Assembly (NCBI GenBank): GCA_903835005.1
Contig: CAILLK010000141.1
Span: forward strand, 42,750-106,749
Length of the DNA stretch: 64,000 bases
From: an uncultured Bacteroidota bacterium
Lineage (GTDB): Bacteria > Bacteroidota > Bacteroidia > Chitinophagales > Chitinophagaceae
Reading direction: 5' to 3'
Shown here: positions 33,371 to 42,492 of the stretch, piece by piece
How positions within the stretch are numbered: position 1 is the first letter of the stretch
Layout: every line of letters starts with the position of its first letter
Program-made: the position numbers and the translations under genes
The notes under the pieces: generated by a model
The model's database searches: none
What the model was told of the DNA's origin: nothing
The model's input: only the letters and a program-made list of their open reading frames with translations

Positions 33371-33390
33371 TCCCTTTCAGGGGTGGGGTT
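33371..33390 (+). repeat. G-rich repeat after nuoA, opposite orientation
   Basis: TCCCTTTCAGGGGTGGGGTT on the plus strand, directly abutting the nuoA stop codon. It has the same CCCTTT-AGGGG-GGGG layout as the copies before nuoN and nuoC but on the other strand. Confidence 0.6.
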
Positions 33391-33801
33391 TTAGTCTTCC
33401 CACTCTAATGCGCCCTTTTTAACAATGTAGATAAATCCACACAAAAAGAAAGCAACAAATAAAACAACCTCCAGGAAAATCTGCCCACCACCTTCAGGCA
33501 GACTCATAAAATACCTGAAATTAACAGCGTAAGGATAAAAGAAGATCACTTCAACATCGAACAGAACAAACAAAATGGCTACAAGGAAATACTTTATACC
33601 CATGGGCTGGCGGGCATTACCAACAGATGGTATTCCACTTTCGAAATTGATCAGTTTATCGCTTGTTCTTCTTTTAGGACCAAGTAAATGGCTCACTACC
33701 ATCATCACCGCAATAAACCCAATAGCAATTGCAAGTTGTAAGGCAATAGGAAAATAGTTTATCGGGGTATTATGATCTGCAGCCAGCAATAAAAGATTCA
33801 T
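33391..33801 (-). CDS. nuoA: NADH-quinone oxidoreductase subunit A
   Basis: 136 residues from the ATG at 33801 (MNLLLLAADHN). The open frame extends to 33870, but the promoter read here would place the transcript start downstream of that, so the shorter form is chosen. It has three membrane helices; KLINFESGIPSVGNARQPM and FLVAILFVLFDVEVIFFYP (with the conserved Asp and Glu) are diagnostic. It is the first gene of the operon. Confidence 0.94.
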   Translation of the reverse strand: MNLLLLAADHNTPINYFPIALQLAIAIGFIAVMMVVSHLLGPKRRTSDKLINFESGIPSVGNARQPMGIKYFLVAILFVLFDVEVIFFYPYAVNFRYFMSLPEGGGQIFLEVVLFVAFFLCGFIYIVKKGALEWED

Positions 33802-33840
33802 AAATAGTTTCCTTACAATGAGAGAATGAAATTTAAGAAG

Positions 33841-33870
33841 CAAAGTTACTGTTATGCACTGAAAGTGCAA
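33841..33870 (-). promoter_or_regulatory. Promoter of the nuo operon
   Basis: On the minus strand, TTG at 33870-33868, a 19-base spacer and TAACTTTG at 33848-33841. Both elements and the spacing agree with the Bacteroidota -33/-7 consensus (TTG, 19-21 bases, TAnnTTTG). The predicted start near 33834 gives a leader of about 33 bases before the nuoA ATG at 33801. This fixes the shorter nuoA start. Confidence 0.7.
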
Positions 33871-34016
33871 GCGTTTTCAGCTTTGTTTTGTTTAGAAACA
33901 GGAAAATGAGATATGATTATGATCATGTGGCAGTTTATTGCATGCGAAATAAATTAGTCGCTCACTAACACCACGCCACACCAATCCCAAATTTCTATAA
34001 GTTTTTATGCTGCATT

Positions 34017-34048
34017 TTTGCATTTAATGTTGATATTATATAGCTTTG
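34017..34048 (+). promoter_or_regulatory. Promoter of the NHL-repeat protein gene
   Basis: TTTG at 34017-34020, a 20-base spacer and TAGCTTTG at 34041-34048. Both match the Bacteroidota consensus. The leader would be about 40 bases to the ATG at 34096. Confidence 0.7.
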
Positions 34049-34095
34049 ATAATTAATTTCCTATTTATCCGGTAACAACTAAATACTGCAATAAC

Positions 34096-36033
34096 ATGAA
34101 AACCTTTAATTACCTACTTAAAAATAAGACTTCTTTTTTGTTGCTTATTCTAATTATTGGCACATTTACTACCGTAAATAGTCAAACAATAACTACAATT
34201 GCAGGAATTGGATTACCTGCATTCTCAGGTGATAGCGGACCAGCCACAGGTGCAGAATTAAGTTACCCTGTCTGTTGTAAAATGGATACAATCGGCAATC
34301 TGTATTTTAGTGATTATACTAATTCCCGAATCCGCAAAATTAATGGCTCTGGTATTATCTCCACAATTGCAGGTAATGGAACTTATGGATTTAGTGGTGA
34401 TGGCGCAGAAGCAACAGCTGCAGCTATTAACCATCCAACAGGTCTATTTATTGGAGCATCGGGAAATTTGTATATTTCTGATTACCTTAATTTTAGAATC
34501 AGGAAAGTTAGCACTGCCGGGATTATTTCAACGATAGCAGGTACCGGTGTTAGTGGGTACTCAGGCGATGGAGGCCCAGCTACTGCAGCACAAATAAGCC
34601 AATCATGGGGAATTACAGAAGATGCCATAGGTAATGTCCTTTTTTCTGACCGTTTTAATAATGTAATTCGCAAAATAGATACTTCTGGCATTATTAATAC
34701 TATTATTGGCACTGGTGTTGCTGGTTATAGCGGTGATGGTGGGCCTGCCAGTGCTGCTCAATTAAATAGTCCGGTTGAGTTGCTTTTAGATAACTACGGG
34801 AACTTTTATTTCTCTGATTTCTTTAATAACCGTATAAGAAAAATTTCCTCGTCAGGTATTATTACTACTATAGCTGGTAATGGGATTACAGGATATAGTG
34901 GTGATGGCGGCCCGGCGACAAATGCGGAATTAAATCGACCAGTTGGACTTTCAATTGATTCTACCGGGAATATTTATATTGGTGATTATAATAATAGCAG
35001 CATCAGGAAAATAAATAGTACTGGAATAATATCAACTATTGCAGGCACCGGAACTTCTGGATTTAGCGGCGACGGCGGACCAGCGACTGCTGCTGAAATT
35101 AATTCTCCACAGGGGGTTTATGTTAATAATTCAGGCAATATATACATATGCGATGTTTACAATAACCGCATACGTATGATTAATCATGGAGACAATCCAC
35201 CATCATTTACAGAGGGACACTTTTTAACGCTGAATATTTGTGCAGATGAAACTACAATAACGCTACCGATAGATACCTTGTTAATTGTTTCTGATGCCGA
35301 TGCCGGCCAGACAGAGACCTGGATTCTGGATACTCCTCCTGCACATGGTACCGTTATTGCCTCTTATTCTACTCTCTCTACAGGCGGCACGCTACTACCT
35401 TCAGGATTAACCTATACCACTACCAGTGGCTATGTTGGTACGGATATGTTTAAAGTCAGTGTTTCAGATGGATTTCTTACAGATACCACAACTATAAATG
35501 TATTAATAAATACATTGCCATATCAGGGAACTATTTCCGGATTGGATTCCATTTGTCCAGGTAAAACAGATACTTTATCCGAATCTGTGTCAGGAGGAAG
35601 TTGGAGTAGCAGCAATTTATCGATATCAACTATTAATAGTCTTGGCGTTTCTAATGCAATAGACACAGGTAATGTTTTAATTTTTTATACTGTGACAAAT
35701 CTTTGCGGCTCTGATTCCGCAATTTTCCCGGTCTACGTTAAATCTTATTCTGAATGCAATACTGGTGTTTCCCAATTAGCAGAAAACAAATTTGTAGGAG
35801 TCAGAATTTCTCCAAACCCCGGTACCGGAAATTTTGCAGTTTCCGTTACAACAGACTATAATGAAACTGTCAAATTTAGTATAACCGATATTACAGGTAA
35901 AACAATCAAGGAATTTGCAGGTCAAACCAATAATATAATAGAGGTAATATTGAATGCTGCTCCAGGGCTTTATTTTTTATCCGCAATCTCAGGTAATAAA
36001 ATTTACAATGAAAAATTAGTTTTATTTAAATAA
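34096..36033 (+). CDS. Secreted NHL-repeat protein with type IX secretion sorting domain
   Basis: 645 residues. A signal peptide (about 1-30) is followed by six tandem repeats of roughly 55 residues with the core TIAG-G--G(Y/F)SGDGGPAT-A and a following D-x-GN-Y-(S/G)D--N-RIRK, which is the NHL beta-propeller unit. About 375-470 is an Ig/cadherin-like domain (DADAGQTETWILD, TYTTTSGYVGTDMF), then a short Ig-like stretch. The last ~75 residues (VRISPNPGTGNF, ITGKTIKEF, GLYFLSA) are a type A sorting signal for type IX secretion. It is likely cell-surface attached or released; ligand unknown. Confidence 0.88.
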   Translation: MKTFNYLLKNKTSFLLLILIIGTFTTVNSQTITTIAGIGLPAFSGDSGPATGAELSYPVCCKMDTIGNLYFSDYTNSRIRKINGSGIISTIAGNGTYGFSGDGAEATAAAINHPTGLFIGASGNLYISDYLNFRIRKVSTAGIISTIAGTGVSGYSGDGGPATAAQISQSWGITEDAIGNVLFSDRFNNVIRKIDTSGIINTIIGTGVAGYSGDGGPASAAQLNSPVELLLDNYGNFYFSDFFNNRIRKISSSGIITTIAGNGITGYSGDGGPATNAELNRPVGLSIDSTGNIYIGDYNNSSIRKINSTGIISTIAGTGTSGFSGDGGPATAAEINSPQGVYVNNSGNIYICDVYNNRIRMINHGDNPPSFTEGHFLTLNICADETTITLPIDTLLIVSDADAGQTETWILDTPPAHGTVIASYSTLSTGGTLLPSGLTYTTTSGYVGTDMFKVSVSDGFLTDTTTINVLINTLPYQGTISGLDSICPGKTDTLSESVSGGSWSSSNLSISTINSLGVSNAIDTGNVLIFYTVTNLCGSDSAIFPVYVKSYSECNTGVSQLAENKFVGVRISPNPGTGNFAVSVTTDYNETVKFSITDITGKTIKEFAGQTNNIIEVILNAAPGLYFLSAISGNKIYNEKLVLFK

Positions 36034-36046
36034 TCATTTCCTTTAC

Positions 36047-36928
36047 TTACATGCCACTAATGTCTTTATACTGAGCATAACTAATAGATGGGAAAAAGCA
36101 CATGTGCAGCAACCTGCTTAGAATTGTCAGATCAAAATGATTGGAGGCATATACCACATTGTGAAAGAACTGGCTTTTATTCTTCATTTTTTTTAATTTG
36201 ACAAATGCCTTTTTTATCTTTTCAGTGTTATACATCCCGTATATTTTTGCCAGTTCAATATCTCTGACATTATTTTGTCCTTTAACAGAAGTTTTATGAA
36301 CCTCATGCAACCGAAATAAAGATAAATAATCATTTAGAGGAATAAACTCCACACCACTTTTTTCAGCTCTGATAAACCATTCCCAGTCCATTGTATAACA
36401 AAGGGTTTCATTCAATGGGCCGGCAAGTTCCCAGGCTGCACGGTTCCAGAAAGCTGAAGGCTGAATCATATAATCATACAAAGATAAATCAAACTTACTT
36501 TTTGCGTTTACTACATTGCTACCCCTTACTTTTTTAAAATTCGTCTGGTGAAAATGAATGCAGTTGCCGAAGATAACTGTTGGCTTATCAATAGATTTAA
36601 ATAAATTACCAATTCGTAGTAATGCTCCAGGCATTAAAATGTCATCTGAGTTTAACCAATATAATATATCACCCGTTGCTTTTGCAAACCCATCATTGAT
36701 TGCCGAACTCTGTCCATTATCTTTATGGCTGTGCCAATAGTCTATTTTGTCTTCATATTTTTTAATGACTTCCACTGTATTATCTTTACTTCCACCATCC
36801 AAAATAAAATATTCGAGATTATCATATCCCTGATATAGAACTGATAAAATAGTCTGCTCAATATATTCTCCCTGGTTATAGGACGGTGTCACAATAGAAA
36901 TTTTAGGCAATAATTCCCGCATAATCAT
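36047..36928 (-). CDS. Family 2 glycosyltransferase
   Basis: 293 residues. SIVTPSYNQGEYIEQTILSV is the GT-A nucleotide-binding start, EYFILDGGSKDNT holds the first acidic motif and ILYWLNSDDILMPGA the DxD-like metal motif. A Trp/Glu acceptor motif (YTMDWEWFIRA) is also present. It transfers a sugar from a nucleotide donor, probably in surface polysaccharide synthesis given the neighbours gmd, fcl and the flippase. It converges on the NHL gene 13 bases away. The minus-strand -7-like TACTTTTG at 36949-36942, with TTTG 22 bases upstream, could be its promoter. Confidence 0.9.
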   Translation of the reverse strand: MIMRELLPKISIVTPSYNQGEYIEQTILSVLYQGYDNLEYFILDGGSKDNTVEVIKKYEDKIDYWHSHKDNGQSSAINDGFAKATGDILYWLNSDDILMPGALLRIGNLFKSIDKPTVIFGNCIHFHQTNFKKVRGSNVVNAKSKFDLSLYDYMIQPSAFWNRAAWELAGPLNETLCYTMDWEWFIRAEKSGVEFIPLNDYLSLFRLHEVHKTSVKGQNNVRDIELAKIYGMYNTEKIKKAFVKLKKMKNKSQFFHNVVYASNHFDLTILSRLLHMCFFPSISYAQYKDISGM

Positions 36929-37004
36929 ACTTATTCTGTAACAAAAGTATTAACTTTGTCAGTAATTTTTTCAAAAAATATTTTTACATATACATAAGTC
37001 TACA

Positions 37005-37871
37005 ATGAGATTTCATAATTATATCTTTTCAGGTTTCAAGCCAAAGGTGGTTTCTGATCTGATCAGAGTTGGTAACCAGGAAACAGACGGTGGATATTTA
37101 ATTAGCAAAAGAATAATCGGGATAACAAAAGTTCTGATAGGATTAGGAATCAATTATGACTGGTCGTTTGAAGCCGATTTTAAAGCCAGAAATGAAAATC
37201 TGAGTATTTATTGTTATGATTTCAGTGTTGGCAAATCTATTTATCGCAAAGGCTTACTGCTTTCTGTTCTGAATATACTTAGTCCTAATACATATGCCAA
37301 TATTTTATTCAGAAAATTGAAACCCCGCACTGTAATTACACAACCTATAACAGAACTATTAACTTTATCCCGGTTCAATAAATTTTTTCAGCCTGCCAAT
37401 AATAATTACTTTTTCCAATTGGGTGTTTCTGATCATCGATCTAAAATTTTTATTACTATTGACGATGTGTTTTCCAAAATCGGCAATTTTGACTCTCTGC
37501 CTGATAATTCTGTTTTTATTAAAATGGATATTGAATCCTCGGAGTATGACATTTTGGAGGATATTATTAAGCAGCAATCAAAAATAAATGGTCTTGCAAT
37601 TGAATTCCATAACACAAAACAACTATGGAATGAATTCAACTACATTGTTGATGAGCTGAAAAAATATTACGAAATAATACATGTTCATGGAAATAATTGT
37701 TGTGGATATGTGCCCGGGACCGAAATACCAAATCTTGTAGAAATTACGTTTCTTAAAAGAAGCCTTATGGATAGTCAGGAAATTAATTCTCAAAACAATT
37801 TCCGGTATCCATTAGATAACCTGGACAAGCCGAATATGCCGAAAAAAACAGATTTAAAATTATCATTCTGA
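37005..37871 (+). CDS. FkbM-like methyltransferase-type protein
   Basis: 288 residues. The pattern of a divergent FkbM methyltransferase is visible: GIGLGINYDWSFE-like glycine segment (VLIGLGINYDWSFEADF), and VFIKMDIESSEYDILED, the conserved acidic motif. A final HGNNCCGYVPGTEIPNLVEITF follows. The SAM-binding loop is less canonical than in the next gene. It probably O-methylates a glycan residue. It starts 76 bases from the divergent GT2 gene and 30 bases before the second FkbM gene, so both are likely one transcript. Confidence 0.72.
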   Translation: MRFHNYIFSGFKPKVVSDLIRVGNQETDGGYLISKRIIGITKVLIGLGINYDWSFEADFKARNENLSIYCYDFSVGKSIYRKGLLLSVLNILSPNTYANILFRKLKPRTVITQPITELLTLSRFNKFFQPANNNYFFQLGVSDHRSKIFITIDDVFSKIGNFDSLPDNSVFIKMDIESSEYDILEDIIKQQSKINGLAIEFHNTKQLWNEFNYIVDELKKYYEIIHVHGNNCCGYVPGTEIPNLVEITFLKRSLMDSQEINSQNNFRYPLDNLDKPNMPKKTDLKLSF

Positions 37872-37901
37872 ATCGCTAATATAGATATATAAATTCCCTA
37901 G

Positions 37902-38645
37902 TTGATGTTCCATCAAATAAAACGGTTAATCAGAAAGACATTCAATTTTTTTGGTTATGAAATAATGAAATTAGCAAACATTTCAATTGGCTTTGACCTG
38001 CATGGTTGGGTTAACACATTGAACATTGAATCAATAATAGATATAGGCTCTAATGAAGGCCAGTTTATTCAAGCTATAAACGCCGTTTTGCCAGGGAAAA
38101 AAATATATGCATTTGAGCCAATCAAATCAGTTTTTGATAAATTACTAATAAACACCAAAGGAATTAATGTTACTGCTTTTAATGTTGGTTTAAGCGATAA
38201 GTCTACAAACCTTGAAATAAATATTAGTCAAAATCTGGAAAGTTCATCAGTATTAGATATGGAAGATGTTCATAAAAGAATTTACCCTGAATCCGAATAT
38301 GTAAGAAAAGAAACTATTAAGCTGGAACGACTGGATGATATTATTGATGTAAGTAAAATTCAAAAAAACATACTTATCAAAATAGATGTGCAAGGATATG
38401 AAAATATGGTTATTTCCGGAGGGGGTAATACTATCAGCAACGCTTCTGCGGTAATTATTGAATTTGCATACGAACCAATTTATAAAGGGCAGTGGCTGTT
38501 TGATGAAACTTTCAGATATTTTACCGCCAATGGGTTCAGGTTTATTGGATTGGCAAATCAGGCCACAAACGATGTTATCGGAGTACCGGTTTTTGGTGAT
38601 GCATTGTTTGTAAAGGAATCTCTTGCTAAAAAATTGTACTCATAA
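37902..38645 (+). CDS. FkbM family SAM-dependent methyltransferase
   Basis: 247 residues. IIDIGSNEGQFIQAI is the SAM-binding loop, IYAFEPIKSVF the acidic second strand, and ILIKIDVQGYENMVISGG the FkbM signature. The C-terminal EFAYEPIYKGQ is also family-typical. FkbM enzymes add methyl groups to hydroxyls of sugars or natural products. Beside fucose-synthesis genes, a methylated deoxysugar in the surface polysaccharide is a reasonable inference. It converges on fcl with a 5-base gap. Confidence 0.9.
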   Translation: MMFHQIKRLIRKTFNFFGYEIMKLANISIGFDLHGWVNTLNIESIIDIGSNEGQFIQAINAVLPGKKIYAFEPIKSVFDKLLINTKGINVTAFNVGLSDKSTNLEINISQNLESSSVLDMEDVHKRIYPESEYVRKETIKLERLDDIIDVSKIQKNILIKIDVQGYENMVISGGGNTISNASAVIIEFAYEPIYKGQWLFDETFRYFTANGFRFIGLANQATNDVIGVPVFGDALFVKESLAKKLYS

Positions 38646-38650
38646 GCATA

Positions 38651-39583
38651 CTAACTTTTTATTTCATCACAAAAGAACTCATAAGTTGCCTTAATCCCTT
38701 CCTCAAAACTGGTTTTATGCTTCCATCCCAAAGAATGGATAAAAGAACTATCCATTAATTTTCTGGGTGTCCCATCTGGTTTTGTAGAATTAAAAACCAC
38801 TGTGCCATTGAAACGAACAATATCCTTAATGATATATGCCAATTCTCTTATTGTGATTTCAATGCCAGTACCTACATTGACAAATAACTTACCATTATAA
38901 TTCTTCATAAGATACACACTTGCATCTGCCAGATCATCTACAAACATAAACTCCCTCAATGGAGTCCCAGTTCCCCATATTTCGACTTCAGAACTTCCTT
39001 TAATTTTCGCTTCATGAAATTTCCGTATCAATGCGGGGATTACATGCGAATTTTGCGCATGATAATTGTCTCCTTTACCATATAAATTAGTTGGCATTGC
39101 AGAAATAAAATTGCATTTATACTGATCATAGTAGGCTTCACACAATTTTATTCCGGCAATTTTAGCAATAGCATATGGTTCATTGGTTACTTCAAGTAAT
39201 CCGGTTAGTAAATATTCTTCTTTCAATGGTTGTGGAGCCATCCTGGGATAGATGCACGAACTGCCTAGAAATAACAGCTTTTTCACCTTATGCAGATAGG
39301 CTGCATGAATGATATTGGCTTCTATCATCAGGTTATCATAAAGAAAGTTGGCACGGTAGGTATTATTGGCAATTATGCCTCCTACTTTTGCTGCAGCCAG
39401 AAAAACATAATCCGGTCTTTCATTCTCAAAAAAAACATCTACCTCCGGCTGAGATCGCAGATCAAGTTGAGCTGAAGTTCGTGTAATTATATTTTTATAG
39501 CCATCATTATTTAATCTTCTTACTATGGCTGAGCCTACCATACCTTTATGACCAGCTACATAGATCCGGGCTGATAATTCCAT
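38651..39583 (-). CDS. fcl: GDP-L-fucose synthase
   Basis: 310 residues, short-chain dehydrogenase. [18 protein letters not shown] binds NADPH; the catalytic set is Ser in [19 protein letters not shown] and Tyr/Lys in PYAIAKIAG. It epimerises and reduces GDP-4-keto-6-deoxymannose to GDP-L-fucose, using the product of Gmd. It overlaps gmd by one base (39583) and follows it in one operon. Confidence 0.95.
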   Translation of the reverse strand: MELSARIYVAGHKGMVGSAIVRRLNNDGYKNIITRTSAQLDLRSQPEVDVFFENERPDYVFLAAAKVGGIIANNTYRANFLYDNLMIEANIIHAAYLHKVKKLLFLGSSCIYPRMAPQPLKEEYLLTGLLEVTNEPYAIAKIAGIKLCEAYYDQYKCNFISAMPTNLYGKGDNYHAQNSHVIPALIRKFHEAKIKGSSEVEIWGTGTPLREFMFVDDLADASVYLMKNYNGKLFVNVGTGIEITIRELAYIIKDIVRFNGTVVFNSTKPDGTPRKLMDSSFIHSLGWKHKTSFEEGIKATYEFFCDEIKS

Positions 39584-40695
39584 TATTCAAATTGGTTTAA
39601 TGTTCTGAATCCGGATTCTTTAAGAAGCAATTCTTTCCTGAAAATTTCAAGGTCAGAAGCTACCATTTCTTTTACTAATTCATCCAAAGTATAAATTGGG
39701 GTCCATCCAAGCTTAGTTTTTGCTTTAGTAGCATCGCCAAGCAGTAGATCCACTTCAGTAGGCCGGAAATACTTCTCATCTATCTCTACTACTATGTCAC
39801 CACGTTGCAACTGGCAATCTGGATTTAATACCTCTTCCACAATTCCTGCTTCATTAACGCCTGTTCCAACAAAACCAACTTTAACTCCGGCATAAGCAAA
39901 AGCAAGCCTTACAAAATCCCTTACAGATGTGGTAACTCCTGTTGCAATCACAAAATCTTCCGGATCCAGCTGTTGAAGCATCAGCCACATGGCTATTACA
40001 TAGTCTTTGGCATGGCCCCAGTCTCTTTTTGCTTCAAGGTTGCCCAACCAGAGCTTTTTCTTCAACCCTAATACGATCTCAGCGACACCTCTGGTTATTT
40101 TCCGGGTTACAAATGTTTCTCCCCGCAACGGACTTTCATGGTTGAAAAGAATACCATTACAGGCATAAATGCCATATGCTTCCCTGTAATTTACCGTAAT
40201 CCAGTATCCATATAATTTGGCAACCCCATATGGGGACCTGGGATAAAATGGGGTCTGTTCATTTTGCGGAACAGATTGAACTTTTCCATATAATTCGGAG
40301 GTAGAGGCCTGATAAATTTTCGTCTTTTTTTCAAGGCCAAGAATCCTGATCGCCTCAAGTATACGTAATGTTCCGATTGCATCGGTATTAGCCACATATT
40401 CTGGCTCATCAAAACTCACCTGCACATGACTCATGGCACCGAGATTATAAATTTCATCAGGTTGAACTTCCTGAATTATCCTTATAATATTAGTTGAATC
40501 AGTAAGATCACCATAATGTAGTTTGAAGCGCACATTTGTTTCATGTGGGTCTTTATACAGGTGATCAATTCTGCTGGTATTAATAAGTGAGGTGCGGCGT
40601 TTTATACCATGCACTTCATATCCTTTATCCAGTAAAAGTTCGGCAAGGTATGCGCCATCCTGCCCGGTTATGCCGGTAATCAGGGCTATTTTCAT
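39583..40695 (-). CDS. gmd: GDP-mannose 4,6-dehydratase
   Basis: 370 residues. [19 protein letters not shown] binds [14 protein letters not shown] and [12 protein letters not shown] hold the catalytic Thr/Ser, Tyr and Lys; [20 protein letters not shown] is the sugar-binding block of Gmd. It converts GDP-mannose to the 4-keto-6-deoxy intermediate used by Fcl. A minus-strand TATATTTG at 40717-40710 lies just upstream as a possible -7 element. Confidence 0.96.
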   Translation of the reverse strand: MKIALITGITGQDGAYLAELLLDKGYEVHGIKRRTSLINTSRIDHLYKDPHETNVRFKLHYGDLTDSTNIIRIIQEVQPDEIYNLGAMSHVQVSFDEPEYVANTDAIGTLRILEAIRILGLEKKTKIYQASTSELYGKVQSVPQNEQTPFYPRSPYGVAKLYGYWITVNYREAYGIYACNGILFNHESPLRGETFVTRKITRGVAEIVLGLKKKLWLGNLEAKRDWGHAKDYVIAMWLMLQQLDPEDFVIATGVTTSVRDFVRLAFAYAGVKVGFVGTGVNEAGIVEEVLNPDCQLQRGDIVVEIDEKYFRPTEVDLLLGDATKAKTKLGWTPIYTLDELVKEMVASDLEIFRKELLLKESGFRTLNQFE

Positions 40696-40891
40696 TTAAT
40701 TTTTTCATGCAAATATAACATTTCATTTTTTAAGTTGATACCTTATAGAATCATTTTAGCTCCTAAAGCATGAAACCTGGCAATACCCTGGTTAATAATG
40801 GTTAAACCCAACCATTTGTATTCTTTTATATTAACTTCAATACAGGATTTGCCGTTACCTTTGATTTTTAATATCTAATCTTCTATACCAG

Positions 40892-42409
40892 ATGGGAATT
40901 GTTTTCAGACAATCAGTTAAAACGTCCTTGGTCTTAATTCTTGGCGCTTTGTTGGGCGCAGGAATCCTCTGGTTATCTACAAGGTTTATTCCAAAACAGG
41001 AATATGGATTTATAAACAGCATGACTAAATGGGCAGTAATGTTATCCATTTTTGCACCACTAGGTTTAAACAGTACACTTGCTGTTTTTATACATCGCTA
41101 TAACAACGATGATGTTAAGAGAAAACTCCTTCTTACAATCTGCTTTGTAGTACCACTTGTTATAAGTTCTGTTATAGCCATCGTTTATTTACTAGCGCCT
41201 GAATGGGTAATACATCATTTTCAGCCCGAAGATGAGCCATTGATGCGGACATATTATAAATGGCTGCCCATCTACATTCTGTTTTTTGTTTACATGACTA
41301 TTTTCGATCAGTATTTGTGTTCTCAGATGAAAGTAGCAGTCTCATATTTTATGAGAGAAGTGCTTTTAAGAATTTTAAACATATTGTTCATCTTACTTTT
41401 TGCATTTAAAATAATTTGTTTTCACACACTGGTACTTACATCAATATTAATATACTGTGCTCCGCTTTTTTTGTATTTTTTGCTTTCAATTAATACCAAA
41501 GCCTTTGGATTTACAATTAATTATTCCGGTTTTTCACCTGCAGAATATAAAGAAATAGCCCATTTTTCCTGGTACCATTTCCTGTTGTATATATCTATAA
41601 TGTTGCTTAATTCAATGGATGCCCTTTTGATCCCGTTTTACGATCATCGCGGGTTTTCCACCCTGGCGGTTTATATGGTAGCTGTTTACTTTATTTCGCT
41701 GGCGTATATGCCATCCAAGGCATTTATGCAAGCCAGCTTTGCTTCATTTGCAAAAGCTTTTAATAATAAAAACATGGATGCAGCTAAAGATATATTTATC
41801 CGTTCTTCTGTTAATTTACTGATCCCAACTCTGGGTATTGCACTGATAATTTGCTGCAATCTCGAAAATGCAGTTTCCATCATCGGAAGCGGTAAAAACT
41901 ATTCCGGGCTTATCCCTGTTTTTATTGTGCTGCTCATTGGTATGCTGGTGAATGTGGCCAACGGTATGACCGACCAGGTATTATCCATTACCAACTACTA
42001 TAAGTTCAATTTCTATGTTTCTCTGATTATTTCCGGAATATTATTCGGCCTGATCAGATATCTTGTTCCGCGCTATGGTATTTTTGGCGCGGCATGTGCC
42101 AGCAGCACGGCAATGATACTATATAACATAATTAAGTTTTTGTTCATCTGGAAAAAACTGGATATGCAGCCTTTCTCTATCAACACCTTGAAAATATTGA
42201 TATGCGCACTTCCCGCCCTTGCCGTAGGCTATTTCTTCCCCTATTTTTTCAATCCCGACAGGCATGTATATGTACACACATTTCTTGATGTAATTATGCG
42301 AAGCAGTGTTATTGTGCTTGTATATATGCTTATGCTCATCTGGCTGAAACCGTCCAAAGACCTTGAAGAGTACCTGGCTACTGTGAAGAAGGATAAACGC
42401 TTGTTTTAG
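40892..42409 (+). CDS. Polysaccharide flippase (Wzx/MurJ-MATE type)
   Basis: 505 residues with about 14 membrane segments. The N-terminus (RQSVKTSLVLILGALLGAGILWLSTRFIPKQEYGF) and the repeated two-halves layout match the oligosaccharide flippase family. It would move lipid-linked sugar units across the inner membrane. The neighbouring gmd-fcl and glycosyltransferase genes support an O-antigen or exopolysaccharide role. The sequence does not tell which lipid carrier is used. TACCTTTG at 40856-40863 is a possible -7 element. Confidence 0.85.
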   Translation: MGIVFRQSVKTSLVLILGALLGAGILWLSTRFIPKQEYGFINSMTKWAVMLSIFAPLGLNSTLAVFIHRYNNDDVKRKLLLTICFVVPLVISSVIAIVYLLAPEWVIHHFQPEDEPLMRTYYKWLPIYILFFVYMTIFDQYLCSQMKVAVSYFMREVLLRILNILFILLFAFKIICFHTLVLTSILIYCAPLFLYFLLSINTKAFGFTINYSGFSPAEYKEIAHFSWYHFLLYISIMLLNSMDALLIPFYDHRGFSTLAVYMVAVYFISLAYMPSKAFMQASFASFAKAFNNKNMDAAKDIFIRSSVNLLIPTLGIALIICCNLENAVSIIGSGKNYSGLIPVFIVLLIGMLVNVANGMTDQVLSITNYYKFNFYVSLIISGILFGLIRYLVPRYGIFGAACASSTAMILYNIIKFLFIWKKLDMQPFSINTLKILICALPALAVGYFFPYFFNPDRHVYVHTFLDVIMRSSVIVLVYMLMLIWLKPSKDLEEYLATVKKDKRLF

Positions 42410-42492
42410 AATCCTCGTCACGGGGTGGCTTTTATTCTATGCTTTCAGGCTTTTTATCCTTACTTTTGCGCCCTTAACTACAATTTCTCTGC

